DNA of 64,000 bases from Actinokineospora diospyrosa (GCF_024171925.1 NZ_JAMTCO010000002.1:85986-149985); one strand, 5' to 3'. Positions 45,150 to 55,076 are shown, numbered from the stretch's first letter. The notes: generated by a model not told the origin, from the sequence alone. Numbers and translations are program-made.

Positions 45150-45716
45150 GTGAGAACAACACGTATCGTGCTGTGCGCCTTGCTCGCCATCTGGGCCGTC
45201 GGGTTCTCGCCCGCGGCGGCCGCGCCCGCGGCGTTCGCCCTGTCCAGCACCGCCTTCGCCAACGGCGGCCTCATGCCCAAGGTGCACGAGTGCACCAGCG
45301 GCGGCGGCAACGACCCCGCCAAGAAGAACGAGTCCCCGCCCCTGGCCTGGTCGGGTGCCCCCACAGCCGCCAAGAGCTACGCGATCGTCATGCGTGACCT
45401 CGACAACGCCAACCTCATCCACTGGGTCATCTACGACATCCCGGTGAGCGCGACAGGCCTCCCGCAGAACGTCCAGCACGTCTACCAACCCCAGGTCCCG
45501 GCGGGGTCCAGGCAGATCTACTACCGGGGGAGCGCGAGCCTCTACGGCTACCAGGGTCCCTGCTCACCCTCGACCGTGAACACCTACGAGTTCGTCGTCC
45601 ACGCCCTCAACCGGGCAACCCTGACCACCCTGAACTCCAGTTCGTCCACCCAGACCGCCGCCAGGGCGATCACCGCCGCCTCGATCGATTCAGCCAGGAT
45701 CACCGGCGAGTCCTGA
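45150..45716 (+). CDS. Secreted PEBP (YbhB/YbcL-type) protein
   Basis: The 188-residue protein starts at GTG 45150 with AGGAG seven bases upstream, then a signal peptide VRTTRIVLCALLAIWAVGFS. The PEBP ligand-pocket motifs are visible: SPPLAWSGAPTAAKSYAIVM, RDLDNANLIHWVIYDIP and YQGPCSPSTVNTYEFVVHAL. PEBP-family proteins bind anionic phospholipid-like ligands; some secreted actinobacterial members act on host or own signalling. It sits between the two giant paralogues and upstream of the kinase gene. Confidence 0.92.
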   Translation: MRTTRIVLCALLAIWAVGFSPAAAAPAAFALSSTAFANGGLMPKVHECTSGGGNDPAKKNESPPLAWSGAPTAAKSYAIVMRDLDNANLIHWVIYDIPVSATGLPQNVQHVYQPQVPAGSRQIYYRGSASLYGYQGPCSPSTVNTYEFVVHALNRATLTTLNSSSSTQTAARAITAASIDSARITGES

Positions 45717-45724
45717 CCGGTCCG

Positions 45725-45763
45725 CGAGCGGTCGGGGCGGGCCACGCCCACCCCGACCGCTCG
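45725..45763 (+). terminator. Hairpin terminator after PEBP gene
   Basis: CGAGCGGTCGGGG pairs with CCCCGACCGCTCG across a 13-base loop and is followed by TTTACC. Confidence 0.8.
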
Positions 45764-45829
45764 TTTACCAGTGCGAATGAGCGCAGGTCGGGCGGTTGGC
45801 GGGGTGGGTGCGGTTGCTAGCGTTGCGCG

Positions 45830-47575
45830 GTGTCTGAGGGAGAGCAGACCGGGCGCGTAGTGGGCGGCCGGTTCGAGCTGTTGGAGCCGCTGGGTAGCGG
45901 TGGCATGGGGACGGTGTGGCGGGCCCGCGACGTGGGCCTGCAGCGCGAGGTCGCCATCAAAGAGGTGCGCCCGGCCGACGCCGCGCTCTTCGAGCACAAC
46001 CCGGCGCTGGCGGCCCAGCAGCGGGAGCGGGTGCTGCGCGAGTCCCGCGCGCTCGCCCGGCTGCAGCACCCCAACGTCGTGTCGATCTACCAGATCATCG
46101 AGGACAACACCCCGTACCCGTGGATCGTGATGGAGCTGGTCCAGGGCGCGTCGCTGGACTCGCGGCTGCGCGAGGGCACCCTCGCCCCGGCCGAGGCCGC
46201 CCGGATCGGCCGCGACGTGCTCCGGGCCCTGCGCGCCGCGCACACCGCGGGCATCCTGCACCGCGACGTCAAACCGGGCAACGTGCTGCTGAGACCGGAC
46301 GGCAGCGCCGTGCTCACCGACTTCGGCATCGCCGCGCTGCACGACTCCGGCCAGCTCACCGCGACCGGCGAGGTGATCGGCTCCCCGGAGTACATCGCCC
46401 CGGAGCGGCTGCTCGGCGACGAGACCAAGACCGCGTCGGACCTCTGGTCGCTGGCGATGCTGCTGTACGTCGCGGTCGAGGGCTACCACCCGCTGCGCCG
46501 CGCCACCACGATGGCCACCCTCGCCGCGGTGATGACCGAGCCGGTCCCGCCGCCGCGGCGCTCCGGCGCGCTCGGCGCCGCCCTCAGCGCGGTCCTCGTC
46601 CCCGACCCGGCCAACCGCCCGACGCCCGAGGTCCTCGACCGGATGCTCGCGGCGGCCGAACACGGGGCGCCGATGCCCCTCGGCCCGCCCACCCCGGCGG
46701 GTCCCGCCTTCCCCGCGCAGCCGACCCCCTCGACTCCCTTCCCCGCCCAGCCGACCCCGTCGACCCCGTTCCCCACCCAGTCCGGCCCCGGCTTCTCCCC
46801 GCCCAGCACCGGACCGTGGAAGCAGCAGCAGTTCCCCGCCTACTGGCCGCCCGGGCAGTCGCGCCCGAACCAGGTGCCCACCCGCAAGCGGACGGCCGCG
46901 GTGGTGGTGTCGCTGGTCGCGGTGGCACTGGTCATCACGCTCACCGTGCTGCTCACCAACTACCTGTCCGGGGGCGACGACCCGTCCAGCACCGGATCGG
47001 ACAGCCCGGGAACCGAGGTCAGCACGCCGTCGGTGACCGGCGGTCCCAGCAAGACCGGCGGACCGGCCACCCCGCCGACGAAGGCCACCCCCGCCACCAC
47101 CACGGCGAAGACGACCACCGCGGTCGCCGTGCCGGAGGACCTGCTCACCCCGGCTGGCGCGCGCCAGGTGGCCACCGCCCTGAGCGGGGTCATGGGCGGC
47201 ACCAAAGTGTCCGACCTGACCATCTACGCCAAGTACGCGATGGCGACCGCCCCCGCCGCCACGGTGAAGAACGGCTTCGACGACTTCGAGTACCGCAACG
47301 GGACCGCGACCCGCAAGGGACCGGACACAGTGGACGCCGACCGGGCCGTGGTCGACCTCAACAAGGTCAACTGGGACGCGCTGCCCGCCCTGTGGGAGCG
47401 GGCCGACAAGGACCTCGGCGTGGCCAAGCCGACCATGCGCTACATCATCGTCGACACCGGCCTCATCGACCACGTCCCGGCGCTCAAGCTCTACGTGACC
47501 GACGAGTACGGCGGCGCCTACCTGCTGGCCAACCTCGACGGCAAGGTGCTCAAGCTCTTCGCCCGCGACAAGTGA
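45830..47575 (+). CDS. Transmembrane Ser/Thr protein kinase (PknB-like)
   Basis: The 581-residue protein has a kinase domain with Gly loop GSGGMGTVW, Lys in VAIKEV, catalytic HRDVKPGN and DFGIAAL, and SPEYIAPE. A Pro-rich juxtamembrane region (with PAQPTPSTPF repeated from a 30-bp DNA repeat near 46720-46780), one membrane helix (AAVVVSLVAVALVITLTVLL) and a Thr-rich stalk follow. The ~130-residue extracellular domain has no PASTA motif and ends KVLKLFARDK. GTG 45830 begins MSEGEQTGRVVGGRFELL. It could sense the envelope and regulate neighbouring secreted factors (inference). Confidence 0.93.
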   Translation: MSEGEQTGRVVGGRFELLEPLGSGGMGTVWRARDVGLQREVAIKEVRPADAALFEHNPALAAQQRERVLRESRALARLQHPNVVSIYQIIEDNTPYPWIVMELVQGASLDSRLREGTLAPAEAARIGRDVLRALRAAHTAGILHRDVKPGNVLLRPDGSAVLTDFGIAALHDSGQLTATGEVIGSPEYIAPERLLGDETKTASDLWSLAMLLYVAVEGYHPLRRATTMATLAAVMTEPVPPPRRSGALGAALSAVLVPDPANRPTPEVLDRMLAAAEHGAPMPLGPPTPAGPAFPAQPTPSTPFPAQPTPSTPFPTQSGPGFSPPSTGPWKQQQFPAYWPPGQSRPNQVPTRKRTAAVVVSLVAVALVITLTVLLTNYLSGGDDPSSTGSDSPGTEVSTPSVTGGPSKTGGPATPPTKATPATTTAKTTTAVAVPEDLLTPAGARQVATALSGVMGGTKVSDLTIYAKYAMATAPAATVKNGFDDFEYRNGTATRKGPDTVDADRAVVDLNKVNWDALPALWERADKDLGVAKPTMRYIIVDTGLIDHVPALKLYVTDEYGGAYLLANLDGKVLKLFARDK

Positions 47576-47580
47576 CCCGC

Positions 47581-47624
47581 CGGGTCGAGCGCACCACGCC
47601 ACCCGGGCGCGGTGCGCTCGCCCG
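47581..47624 (+). terminator. Hairpin terminator after kinase gene
   Basis: CGGGTCGAGCGCACC pairs with GGTGCGCTCGCCCG (one mismatch) around a 15-base loop, immediately after the stop. Confidence 0.75.
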
Positions 47625-47951
47625 AAGGGACTAGCGGATATCCGTCAGTCGGACGCATTTTCGATTCCGTTGAGCACGTCGACGCATATTCGATCCGATT
47701 TCACCCCACCGCCCGTTTCGGCAATAACGAGCGATGCGGACTCGTAGTCTGTTAAGCATTTTCCCGTCCCGGTTCGCATGCTGCCCGCCTACCAGATCCA
47801 AGGCCCACAAGGGAAGCGTCGGGGACGTTGAGCGGCGCTAATTGCCGAATTGAGCGCGTGTGCGCGGTAATGCTTCCCTGTGGCGCGGCAGGCGGGTTAA
47901 GGTCCAGGCACTTCTAGATGTTGCGCTGACAAGAAAGCCTGGGGTTTCACG
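47625..47951. promoter_or_regulatory. Leader of second giant secreted protein
   Basis: No gene is seen. The region is noticeably AT-richer than average (GCATTTTCGATTCC, GCATATTCGATCCG) and holds AGGGAAGC at 47810-47817 with its complement GCTTCCCT at 47872-47879, which could close a 54-base loop in the transcript. The end resembles the leader of giant gene 1 over about 15 bases before the start. Confidence 0.4.
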
Positions 47952-50900
47952 ATGCGCAGAACGTCCCGGATGTCGCTGCATGCTGCCCGACAACGGATAG
48001 GACTACCCGCCACGCTCCTGCTGGCCGCGGTCGTCGGGGCGGTGGGCCTGTCGATCCCCGCCCAGGCGGCCACCCCCGCCGCACCCCCGCCCGCCGCGCC
48101 CGCGGCGCCGACCGCCGCGGAGGACAGCGCGCTGCGGCAGGCCAAGGCCACCGGCAAGCCGGTCGAGGTCCTCGGGCGGACCACCGAGACCACCCAGGTG
48201 CTGGCCCAGCCGGACGGCAGGTTCGTCCTGGAGTCGAGCGCCGCCCCGCAGCGGGTCAAGCGCGACGGCAAGTGGCTCGCCGTCGACAGCACCCTGCGCA
48301 CCACGCCCGAAGGCACCCTCGCCCCGGCCGCGACCCCGCTGGACGTGGCGTTCTCCGCGGGTGGCACCGCGCCGTACGTGACGCTCACGTCGCCGACGGG
48401 GGAGGGGCGGGTCGAGCTGTCCTGGCCGACGCCGCTGCCCGCGCCCGAGGTGCGCGGCTCCTCGGTGACCTACCCGGCCGTGCTGCCGGGCGTCGACCTC
48501 GTGCTGACCGCCTCCGACCTCGGCTACTCGCAGGTCCTCGTCGTGCGGGACGCCACCGCGGCGGCCAACCCGGCGCTGCGGGAGATCAAGGTGACCTCCC
48601 GGGCCACCGGTCTCGCCCTGACCAGCGGCGCCGACGGGGCGCTGACGGCGGTCGACGGCACCGGCAAGCCGGTGTTCCGCGGCTCGACGCCGACCCAGTG
48701 GGACTCCAGCACGCCCGCTGGCCACAGCAAGCCCTCCGCCCAGGACCCCGAGGGCGGTCGGGTCCAGCGCGTCGATGTAGCCGTCAAGCAGGTAGCCGTC
48801 ACCAAGGTGGCCGAGCAGCAGGGCCGCGCCGCGGGCAAGGCGGCGAAGGTGGAGACCGGCGAGGTCACCGTCCGCCCCGACATCGCCGCGCTGACCAAGC
48901 CGGGCGTGGCGTTCCCGGTGTACGTCGACCCGTCGATGACCGGCAACCAGCTGGCCTGGGGTGAGACGACCCAGAACGGCTGGAACTACTTCAACGCCAA
49001 CATGGACGCCCAGGTCGGCCGCTGCAACAACAGCAACAACGACTGCGGCAACCTCACCACCGCCCGCTCGTACTTCCGCTTCAACACCGCCGAACTCGCC
49101 CCGCGCGCGGGCTGGCCCGCCGTGGTGTGGAAGGCGCAGGTGTCCACCACCCAGACCCACGGCGCGCACCTGTGCGTCGCCGAGTCCGTGCACTTGCGCC
49201 GCACCGGTGTGTTCACCAGCGGCCTGAGCTGGAACAACCCGGCGGTGGAGGGCGTGCTCGACACCAGGGCCTCCGGCGCGGGTGACCAGTGCGGCGGCGC
49301 GGGCGGCGTGCTGTTCGAGTCCGACAGCCTCAAGGACTACCTCCAGGCGGCCTCCATCGGCTCCTGGCCCGACATCCACGTGGTCCTCACCGCCCCGGAC
49401 GAGGGCAGCCAGCTGCAGTGGAAGAAGTTCGCCACCTCCGGCGCCGCGGCGCCCAAGGCGATCGTGGAGTTCAGCTTCCGCCCCAACCAGCCCACCGGCC
49501 TGGCCGTCCCGAGCGCCTACCTGTGCAGCGCCACCGCGACGACCGGTACCGCCACCCCCACGCTGACCGCGACCGCGACCGACAACAACAACCCCACGCT
49601 GCCGATCGTGCTGCGCTACGAGGTGTTCAACAGCAACGGCATCCAGGTCGCCAACTCCGCTGACTCGGTGCAGATCGCTTCCGGCACAACGGGAGCGTGG
49701 ACCACACCACCGCTAGGCGATGGCATGTACCGGTTCCAGGTCGGTGCCATCAACCAGTACCCCGGTGTCCCGGCCCGGTACCTGTGGGGGCCCGCGTACT
49801 CGACCTCGTACTACTTCATCGTCCGCACAACACCGATCCCGGCGACACCGACGATCCGCAGCATCGACTACCCCGCGCAGAACTGGGGCGCGACCGCGAA
49901 CAACCCGGGCACGTTCGTGCTCTCGGACCCGACCAACCCCGACGTCCTCGGCTTCAGCTACTCGTTCACCGGCCCCGGCACCCAGACCATCCCGGGTCCG
50001 GTCGACTGCGAGATCGACCGCCAGTTCGGCACCACCGGCGGCTGGGTGTCGGGCAAGGTCAACGTACCGATCCGGGTGCCATCCGGCCTGAGCCCCGGCT
50101 ACCACACCTTGCACGCGCGCAGTTTCGACAGCGCGCTCAAGTTCTCACCCGAGCAGTCATACCAGTTCTACGTCGCCCCGCCCAGCCCGTTCGCCTCGAC
50201 CAGGATCGAAGCCGAGGCGATGACGTTCTCGCAGCCGGGTGGGCAGAACGTGCCCGTCACCAACCAGCTCGCCTGTTGCTGGGTCACCTGGTCCGGCGGC
50301 GCGCAGGTGCACTTCCAAGGCACGGCGGTCAACCAGCAGTTCTCGCTGGGGTTCACCGTGGCCACCGAGCGCGACTACGAACTCGGCCTCGGCGTGACCC
50401 GGTCGATGGACTACGGCCAGACCCAGTACTCCATCGACGGGGTGGCTCTTGGCCAGCCCACCGACACCGGACCGGTCGGCTCCTTCGACCACTACGACCC
50501 GGTGGTGCGCACGCGGCAGATCTCGTTGGGTACCAAGCGGCTCACCGCGGGCGCGCACACCCTCACGGTGAAGTTGACCGGCGCCAACGCGGGGGCCGTC
50601 GGTGACCGCTTCCACGCGGGCATCGACTTCCTGCAGCTGAACCCGACCGGTCGCTTCGAGGCCGAGCAGGCCAGCCAGGTCACCCCGACCCAGCCCGCGG
50701 GCCAGAGCATGGCCGTCGCGCCGCAGAACCAGGCCGGGGGCACGGCGTCGTGGTCGGAGGGCGCGCAGTTGGCGTTCGACGCGACCGCGGACAGCGCCTC
50801 GGTCGAGCTGGCCGTCAAGATCGCCCAGGAGGCCGACTACGCCCTCGGTGCCAACCTCACCAAGGGGCCGCAGCAGGCCAAGGTGGCGATCTCGGTGAAC

Positions 50901-53516
50901 GACGTCCCGTTGGCCACCACGGACACGACCCCTTGGGACGGCTACCAGGCCGCGGCGGGCACGGCGTACCTGCCGCTGGGCGGTGTGCACCTGACCGCGG
51001 GCACGCACAAGGTGAAGTTCAAGGTGTCCGGTCGCCACACCTCGGCCACCGGCTGGAAGGTCGGCGTCGACTACCTCAGCGCGGTCGCGATCGGCGCCGC
51101 CACCGCGGCCGACTTCGCCTCGGCGATGAACAACAACGGCATCGCCCCCGAGGGAACCGGGTCCGACCTCGACGGCAGCGGTGTCAAGGGCATCTCGGCG
51201 CAGACCATGGCCGCCGCAGGCCTCGCCCCCGGTGCGTCGCTGACCGTTGACGGCGCGACCTTCGTGATGCCCGCACACCGGCCCGACGGCAACGACAACG
51301 TCGTCGCGTACGGCCAGACCATCCCGCTTCCCGTTGCGCAGCAGGTGAAGTCCAGCGCCATCGGCCTGCTCGTGGTCAACACCTGCTACAGCAGCCCGCA
51401 GCGCGCGGGCGGGGTCAACTACCTGGACAACACGACCGACCGGCCGCAGTTCCCGCCGGTGCCGGACTGGTTCATGGGCTCCAGGGAGACCGCGCAGGTC
51501 GTGTTGCCGCACTTCACCCTCGGCACCGCCACGAGCACGGCGGGCCAGCCGCGGCTGTTCACGATCTTCGTGCCCGCCGACCCGACCAAGGTCGTCAAGT
51601 CGGTGACGCTGCCCAATTACGGCACGACGTTCATGCCCGGTTGCGTTGGTGCGCCTGCCATGCACGTGCTCGCCATCGCACCGCGCCCGGTCGCCACCGG
51701 CTGGCTCGGCGCGTGGTCGGCCCCGGCGGACACCATCACCGCCCCGCCGGGTGGCGCGGGTCTGGCCAACCAGACCGTGCGGACCGTCGTGCACCCCACC
51801 GTCACCGGCTCGCAGGTGCGCGTGACGCTGTCCAACTCGCTCAACCCCAACCCGATCACCGTCACCAAGGCCTCGGTCGGCGCGCAGAAGGGCACCGGGG
51901 TCGAGGCCCTGGCCACCCCGACGGCACTGGCCTTCGGCGGTACCGCAGCGGTGACCATCCCGGCCGGTGGTGAGGTGACCAGCGATGCGGTCGCCTTCCC
52001 GGCGACCGCGGGCGGCACCGGCAACCTCGTCGTCAGCGTCCACCACGCGAGCGCGGTCGGCACGATCCCGGTGCACGCCAACGCGACCGCGCCGGTGCGC
52101 TTCGGGGCGGGCGACCTGACCGCGGCGACCTCGCCGAGCGGGTTCACCACCGCGGCCACCGGCAGCTACCTGCTCTCCGGCGTCCAGGTGTCCACATCGG
52201 ACACATCGGCGGGCACGGTTGTCGTGCTGGGTGACCAGTACGCCGCCGCAGCTGGCGCGGACGGCACCGCCGGGCACCGCAACACCTGGGTCGACCGGCT
52301 GCCCGGCACGCTCAACACGGCCGGGGTGCCACTGCCCGGCAGCATCGTCAACGCCAGCCGCACCGGTCTGGCCGCCACCTCGGCGTGGAAGATGGCCGAG
52401 ACCAGCGGTACGACGCTCAACGACGCGGCTGGGTCCGCCCCGGCGACGTTGGCGGGCGGCTACACCCGCACCACCGACCGCGGCGGGGCGGTGGACTTCA
52501 ACGGCACCACCGGGGTCGCCGCGACCAGCGGCGCGGTGCTCAACACCGCGCGCAGCTACACCGTCTCGGCGTGGGTGAACCTGGAGTCCACCGCGGCGAC
52601 CGCGACGGTGCTCGCCCAGGGCGGCACCGCGACCGGCTCGATGATGTTGCGCTACTCGCAGCCCGCCAACGCCTGGGTCCTGGTCGGCCCGGCGACCGAC
52701 AGCGCGGGGGCCGCGACGGCCACCGTGGTCGGCCCCGCGCCCACGCTCAACACGTGGACGCACCTGGTCGGCACCTACGACAGCGCCACCCGGCTGCTTT
52801 CGTTGTACGTCAACGGTCAGGCGGTGGGCTCGCCCACCGTGTCGACCGCCACGTGGACCGGCACCGGCCCGCTGGCGATCGGCGGCCTGAAGCTCTCCGG
52901 CGGCGCGGTGTCGACGTACTTCCCCGGCTCCATCACCGATGTCCGCCTGTTCGAGGGCGCGTCGACCGCGGTGGACGCCAAGGTGCTGCACCGCGGTGAC
53001 TCGGTGGCGGGCGCTCAGACCGGCGTCGGCTCGGCGTCCCTGGTCGACGCCGCCGAGACGCTCAACCGGCACGTCTACGGTCAGCCCAACCTGCGCACCG
53101 TGGTCGTCGCCCTCGGCGCCAACGACGTGCTGGCGGGGCGGTCGAAGGACGACATCCTGGCGGGTTTCCGCTCGGTGATGCACCAGGCGAACGCGGGCGC
53201 CCTGCGCAACGTCCGCCGCTCGGACGGATCGCTGGTGCACGTGATCGTCACGACGATCCCGGCTCTGGGCCTCGCCCCGTCCGACCCGCGGGAGGTGGTC
53301 CGCCAGCAGGTCAACGCCGCCCTGGTGATCGGCTACACCGACCAGGGCGCCGACGAGATCGTCGACATCGCGGGCGAGGTCGCCGATCCGGCCAACACCA
53401 ACCAGGTCAAGCCGAGCTACCTGACCGCGGGCGTGCTCAACGACGCCTACTTCACCGCGGTCGCCGTCGCCATCGGCGTGGCCGCCTCCACCTTCCCACC
53501 GAGAGCGCAGTTCTAG
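47952..53516 (+). CDS. Giant secreted multidomain protein 2, LamG-split pseudo-SGNH
   Basis: This 1854-residue paralogue of 39409-44934 has the same domain order from signal peptide to C-terminus: beta-rich N-terminal region, DNRLRE-like part (GRCNNSNNDCGNLTTARSYF), two EAE-starting binding modules, a GH92-associated-type module (MNNNGIAPEGTGSDLDG), and an SGNH-like domain split by LamG (SYTVSAWVNLESTAA). Block I is VVVLGDQYAA (Gln1429 for Ser), block III VVVALGANDVLAG is kept, and the DxxH position reads TAGV (Val1828 for His). The catalytic triad is therefore lost independently of residue choice at the His site. Cys pairs in the DNRLRE-like part are conserved between the two, consistent with secretion. 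Probably an envelope-bound binding protein. Confidence 0.85.
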   Translation: MRRTSRMSLHAARQRIGLPATLLLAAVVGAVGLSIPAQAATPAAPPPAAPAAPTAAEDSALRQAKATGKPVEVLGRTTETTQVLAQPDGRFVLESSAAPQRVKRDGKWLAVDSTLRTTPEGTLAPAATPLDVAFSAGGTAPYVTLTSPTGEGRVELSWPTPLPAPEVRGSSVTYPAVLPGVDLVLTASDLGYSQVLVVRDATAAANPALREIKVTSRATGLALTSGADGALTAVDGTGKPVFRGSTPTQWDSSTPAGHSKPSAQDPEGGRVQRVDVAVKQVAVTKVAEQQGRAAGKAAKVETGEVTVRPDIAALTKPGVAFPVYVDPSMTGNQLAWGETTQNGWNYFNANMDAQVGRCNNSNNDCGNLTTARSYFRFNTAELAPRAGWPAVVWKAQVSTTQTHGAHLCVAESVHLRRTGVFTSGLSWNNPAVEGVLDTRASGAGDQCGGAGGVLFESDSLKDYLQAASIGSWPDIHVVLTAPDEGSQLQWKKFATSGAAAPKAIVEFSFRPNQPTGLAVPSAYLCSATATTGTATPTLTATATDNNNPTLPIVLRYEVFNSNGIQVANSADSVQIASGTTGAWTTPPLGDGMYRFQVGAINQYPGVPARYLWGPAYSTSYYFIVRTTPIPATPTIRSIDYPAQNWGATANNPGTFVLSDPTNPDVLGFSYSFTGPGTQTIPGPVDCEIDRQFGTTGGWVSGKVNVPIRVPSGLSPGYHTLHARSFDSALKFSPEQSYQFYVAPPSPFASTRIEAEAMTFSQPGGQNVPVTNQLACCWVTWSGGAQVHFQGTAVNQQFSLGFTVATERDYELGLGVTRSMDYGQTQYSIDGVALGQPTDTGPVGSFDHYDPVVRTRQISLGTKRLTAGAHTLTVKLTGANAGAVGDRFHAGIDFLQLNPTGRFEAEQASQVTPTQPAGQSMAVAPQNQAGGTASWSEGAQLAFDATADSASVELAVKIAQEADYALGANLTKGPQQAKVAISVNDVPLATTDTTPWDGYQAAAGTAYLPLGGVHLTAGTHKVKFKVSGRHTSATGWKVGVDYLSAVAIGAATAADFASAMNNNGIAPEGTGSDLDGSGVKGISAQTMAAAGLAPGASLTVDGATFVMPAHRPDGNDNVVAYGQTIPLPVAQQVKSSAIGLLVVNTCYSSPQRAGGVNYLDNTTDRPQFPPVPDWFMGSRETAQVVLPHFTLGTATSTAGQPRLFTIFVPADPTKVVKSVTLPNYGTTFMPGCVGAPAMHVLAIAPRPVATGWLGAWSAPADTITAPPGGAGLANQTVRTVVHPTVTGSQVRVTLSNSLNPNPITVTKASVGAQKGTGVEALATPTALAFGGTAAVTIPAGGEVTSDAVAFPATAGGTGNLVVSVHHASAVGTIPVHANATAPVRFGAGDLTAATSPSGFTTAATGSYLLSGVQVSTSDTSAGTVVVLGDQYAAAAGADGTAGHRNTWVDRLPGTLNTAGVPLPGSIVNASRTGLAATSAWKMAETSGTTLNDAAGSAPATLAGGYTRTTDRGGAVDFNGTTGVAATSGAVLNTARSYTVSAWVNLESTAATATVLAQGGTATGSMMLRYSQPANAWVLVGPATDSAGAATATVVGPAPTLNTWTHLVGTYDSATRLLSLYVNGQAVGSPTVSTATWTGTGPLAIGGLKLSGGAVSTYFPGSITDVRLFEGASTAVDAKVLHRGDSVAGAQTGVGSASLVDAAETLNRHVYGQPNLRTVVVALGANDVLAGRSKDDILAGFRSVMHQANAGALRNVRRSDGSLVHVIVTTIPALGLAPSDPREVVRQQVNAALVIGYTDQGADEIVDIAGEVADPANTNQVKPSYLTAGVLNDAYFTAVAVAIGVAASTFPPRAQF

Positions 53517-53531
53517 CGTCTCCGATCGAAT

Positions 53532-53574
53532 GCCTGGGGCGGGGTGGACGGCAGTTGTCCACCCCGCCCCAGGC
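53532..53574 (+). terminator. Strong hairpin terminator after giant gene 2
   Basis: GCCTGGGGCGGGGTGGAC pairs perfectly with GTCCACCCCGCCCCAGGC around seven bases, 16 bases after the stop. Confidence 0.88.
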
Positions 53575-53586
53575 GTTCCACGACAC

Positions 53587-53608
53587 CCGGCTCGGAGCGC
53601 CGAGCCGG
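53587..53608. repeat. Second hairpin in the same spacer
   Basis: CCGGCTCGG-AGCG-CCGAGCCGG is a perfect 9-bp stem with four-base loop, just after the terminator. It may back it up. The rest of 53609-53849 shows nothing definable beyond a TGTGGACAG near 53638. Confidence 0.6.
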
Positions 53609-53849
53609 TGGACAACCGGGGTCGCCAGTTCATCCACTGTGGACAGCAGTGCTCCCCGGATCGGGTCCGCGGTCCCCGGGCGGTGAGCCCGCGACGATCA
53701 CCACGAGGTCACCTGGCCGGGGCGCGGCGTCGACTGGTCGACCTGGCGGCACCGGGCAGGGTTCGGCCGAAAGAGTGCTGGAGGGCGGCCCGCGGTGCCG
53801 GTAGGTTGATCTTTGGTCTGAACCACAACGGCTATCGGGGGTAGCGCGG

Positions 53850-55076
53850 ATGAACAGGCTCGTCGTGCTGGCGTGCGCGGTCGTGGCGGGATTGGTGGCG
53901 GTGGCGCCCACGGCCACCGCGGAGTCGGGGCGGGGGTGGGCGGCGACTTGGGCGTCGTCGCCGCAAGAGCCGCACCCCCTGGTCAGCCCGGTGTGGGCGG
54001 TCGACGGCTTCGACAACGACACCGTTCGGCAGGTCGTGCGGATCAGCGCGGGTGGGCCCGCGGTGCGGGTGCGCCTGTCCAACGCCTTCAGCTCCACCGC
54101 GTTGACGGTGGGCGGGGCGACCGTCGCGCTGGCCGCGGACGGCGCGGCCGTGCGGCCCGCCACGGTGCGGAACCTGACCTTCGGTGGCAAGCGGACCGTG
54201 GTCGTTCCACCGGGCGGTGAGGTCGTCACGGACCTCGCTCTCCTGCCCGTGGCCCCCTTGCAGCGGTTGAGCGTGACGCTCTACTTCCCGACCAGGACCG
54301 GCCGGGTCACCGGCCACACCTTCGCCGACGCGTCGAGCTACCACGCCCACGGTGATCACCGGGCGGACGTGGGCGCGGGTGCCTTCGGTGAGTCCACCCA
54401 GTCCTTCTACTACGTCAGCGGCGTCGACGTGGTCGACCTGTCGCCGCGGCGCGACGTGGTGGTGGCCTTCGGCGACTCGATCACCGAGGGCGCCGGGTCC
54501 ACGCCGGACGGCGACAACCGCTACCCGGACGAACTGGCCGAGCGCCTCAAGGGCCGGGTGCCCGTGGTGAACGCGGGCATCGGCGGCAACCGGGTGCTCA
54601 ACGACTCCACCTGCTTCGGCGACCGCGCCGTCGACCGCTTCGCCCGCGACGCGCTCGCCCAGCCCGGGGTGCGCACGGTGATCCTGCTCGAGGGCATCAA
54701 CGACATCGGCATGAGCGAGATCGACTTCGAGTGCGCGCTGCCCAACACCCGGGTCACCGCCGCGGAGGTGATCGCCGGTTACCGGAAGATCATCCGCCAA
54801 GCCCGGGCGAAGGGCGTCCGGATCATCGGCGGCACCCTGCTGCCGTACAAGGGCTCGGACTACTACCGCCCCCGCGGTGAGGAGGTCCGCGACCAGGTCA
54901 ACACCTGGATCCGCACCTCCCACGAGTTCGACGGCGTCGTCGACTTCGACCGCGCCCTAGTCGACCCCGCCGATCCGGACGCCCTCAACCCCACCTACGA
55001 CAGCGGTGACCGCCTACACCCCAACGACGCAGGCCACCGCGCAATGGCCCAAGCCGTCGACCTGGCACTGCTGTAG
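53850..55076 (+). CDS. Secreted SGNH/GDSL hydrolase
   Basis: The 408-residue protein has a signal peptide (RLVVLACAVVAGLVAVAPTA) and an N-terminal beta domain (DTVRQVVRISAGGPAVRVRL) that matches the start of the split domain in the giant proteins. All four catalytic blocks are intact: VVAFGDSITEGAGS, NAGIGGNRVL, LLEGINDIG and DRLHPNDAGH. It is expected to be an extracellular esterase or lipase. As the active counterpart of the degenerate domains encoded upstream, it may share their ligand. Confidence 0.93.
   Translation: MNRLVVLACAVVAGLVAVAPTATAESGRGWAATWASSPQEPHPLVSPVWAVDGFDNDTVRQVVRISAGGPAVRVRLSNAFSSTALTVGGATVALAADGAAVRPATVRNLTFGGKRTVVVPPGGEVVTDLALLPVAPLQRLSVTLYFPTRTGRVTGHTFADASSYHAHGDHRADVGAGAFGESTQSFYYVSGVDVVDLSPRRDVVVAFGDSITEGAGSTPDGDNRYPDELAERLKGRVPVVNAGIGGNRVLNDSTCFGDRAVDRFARDALAQPGVRTVILLEGINDIGMSEIDFECALPNTRVTAAEVIAGYRKIIRQARAKGVRIIGGTLLPYKGSDYYRPRGEEVRDQVNTWIRTSHEFDGVVDFDRALVDPADPDALNPTYDSGDRLHPNDAGHRAMAQAVDLALL

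Noticed and set aside
50157..53633. 1158-residue minus-strand ORF
   Set aside because: It is a Gly/Arg/His-rich shadow opposite giant gene 2, with no domain, and is explained by high GC at third positions.
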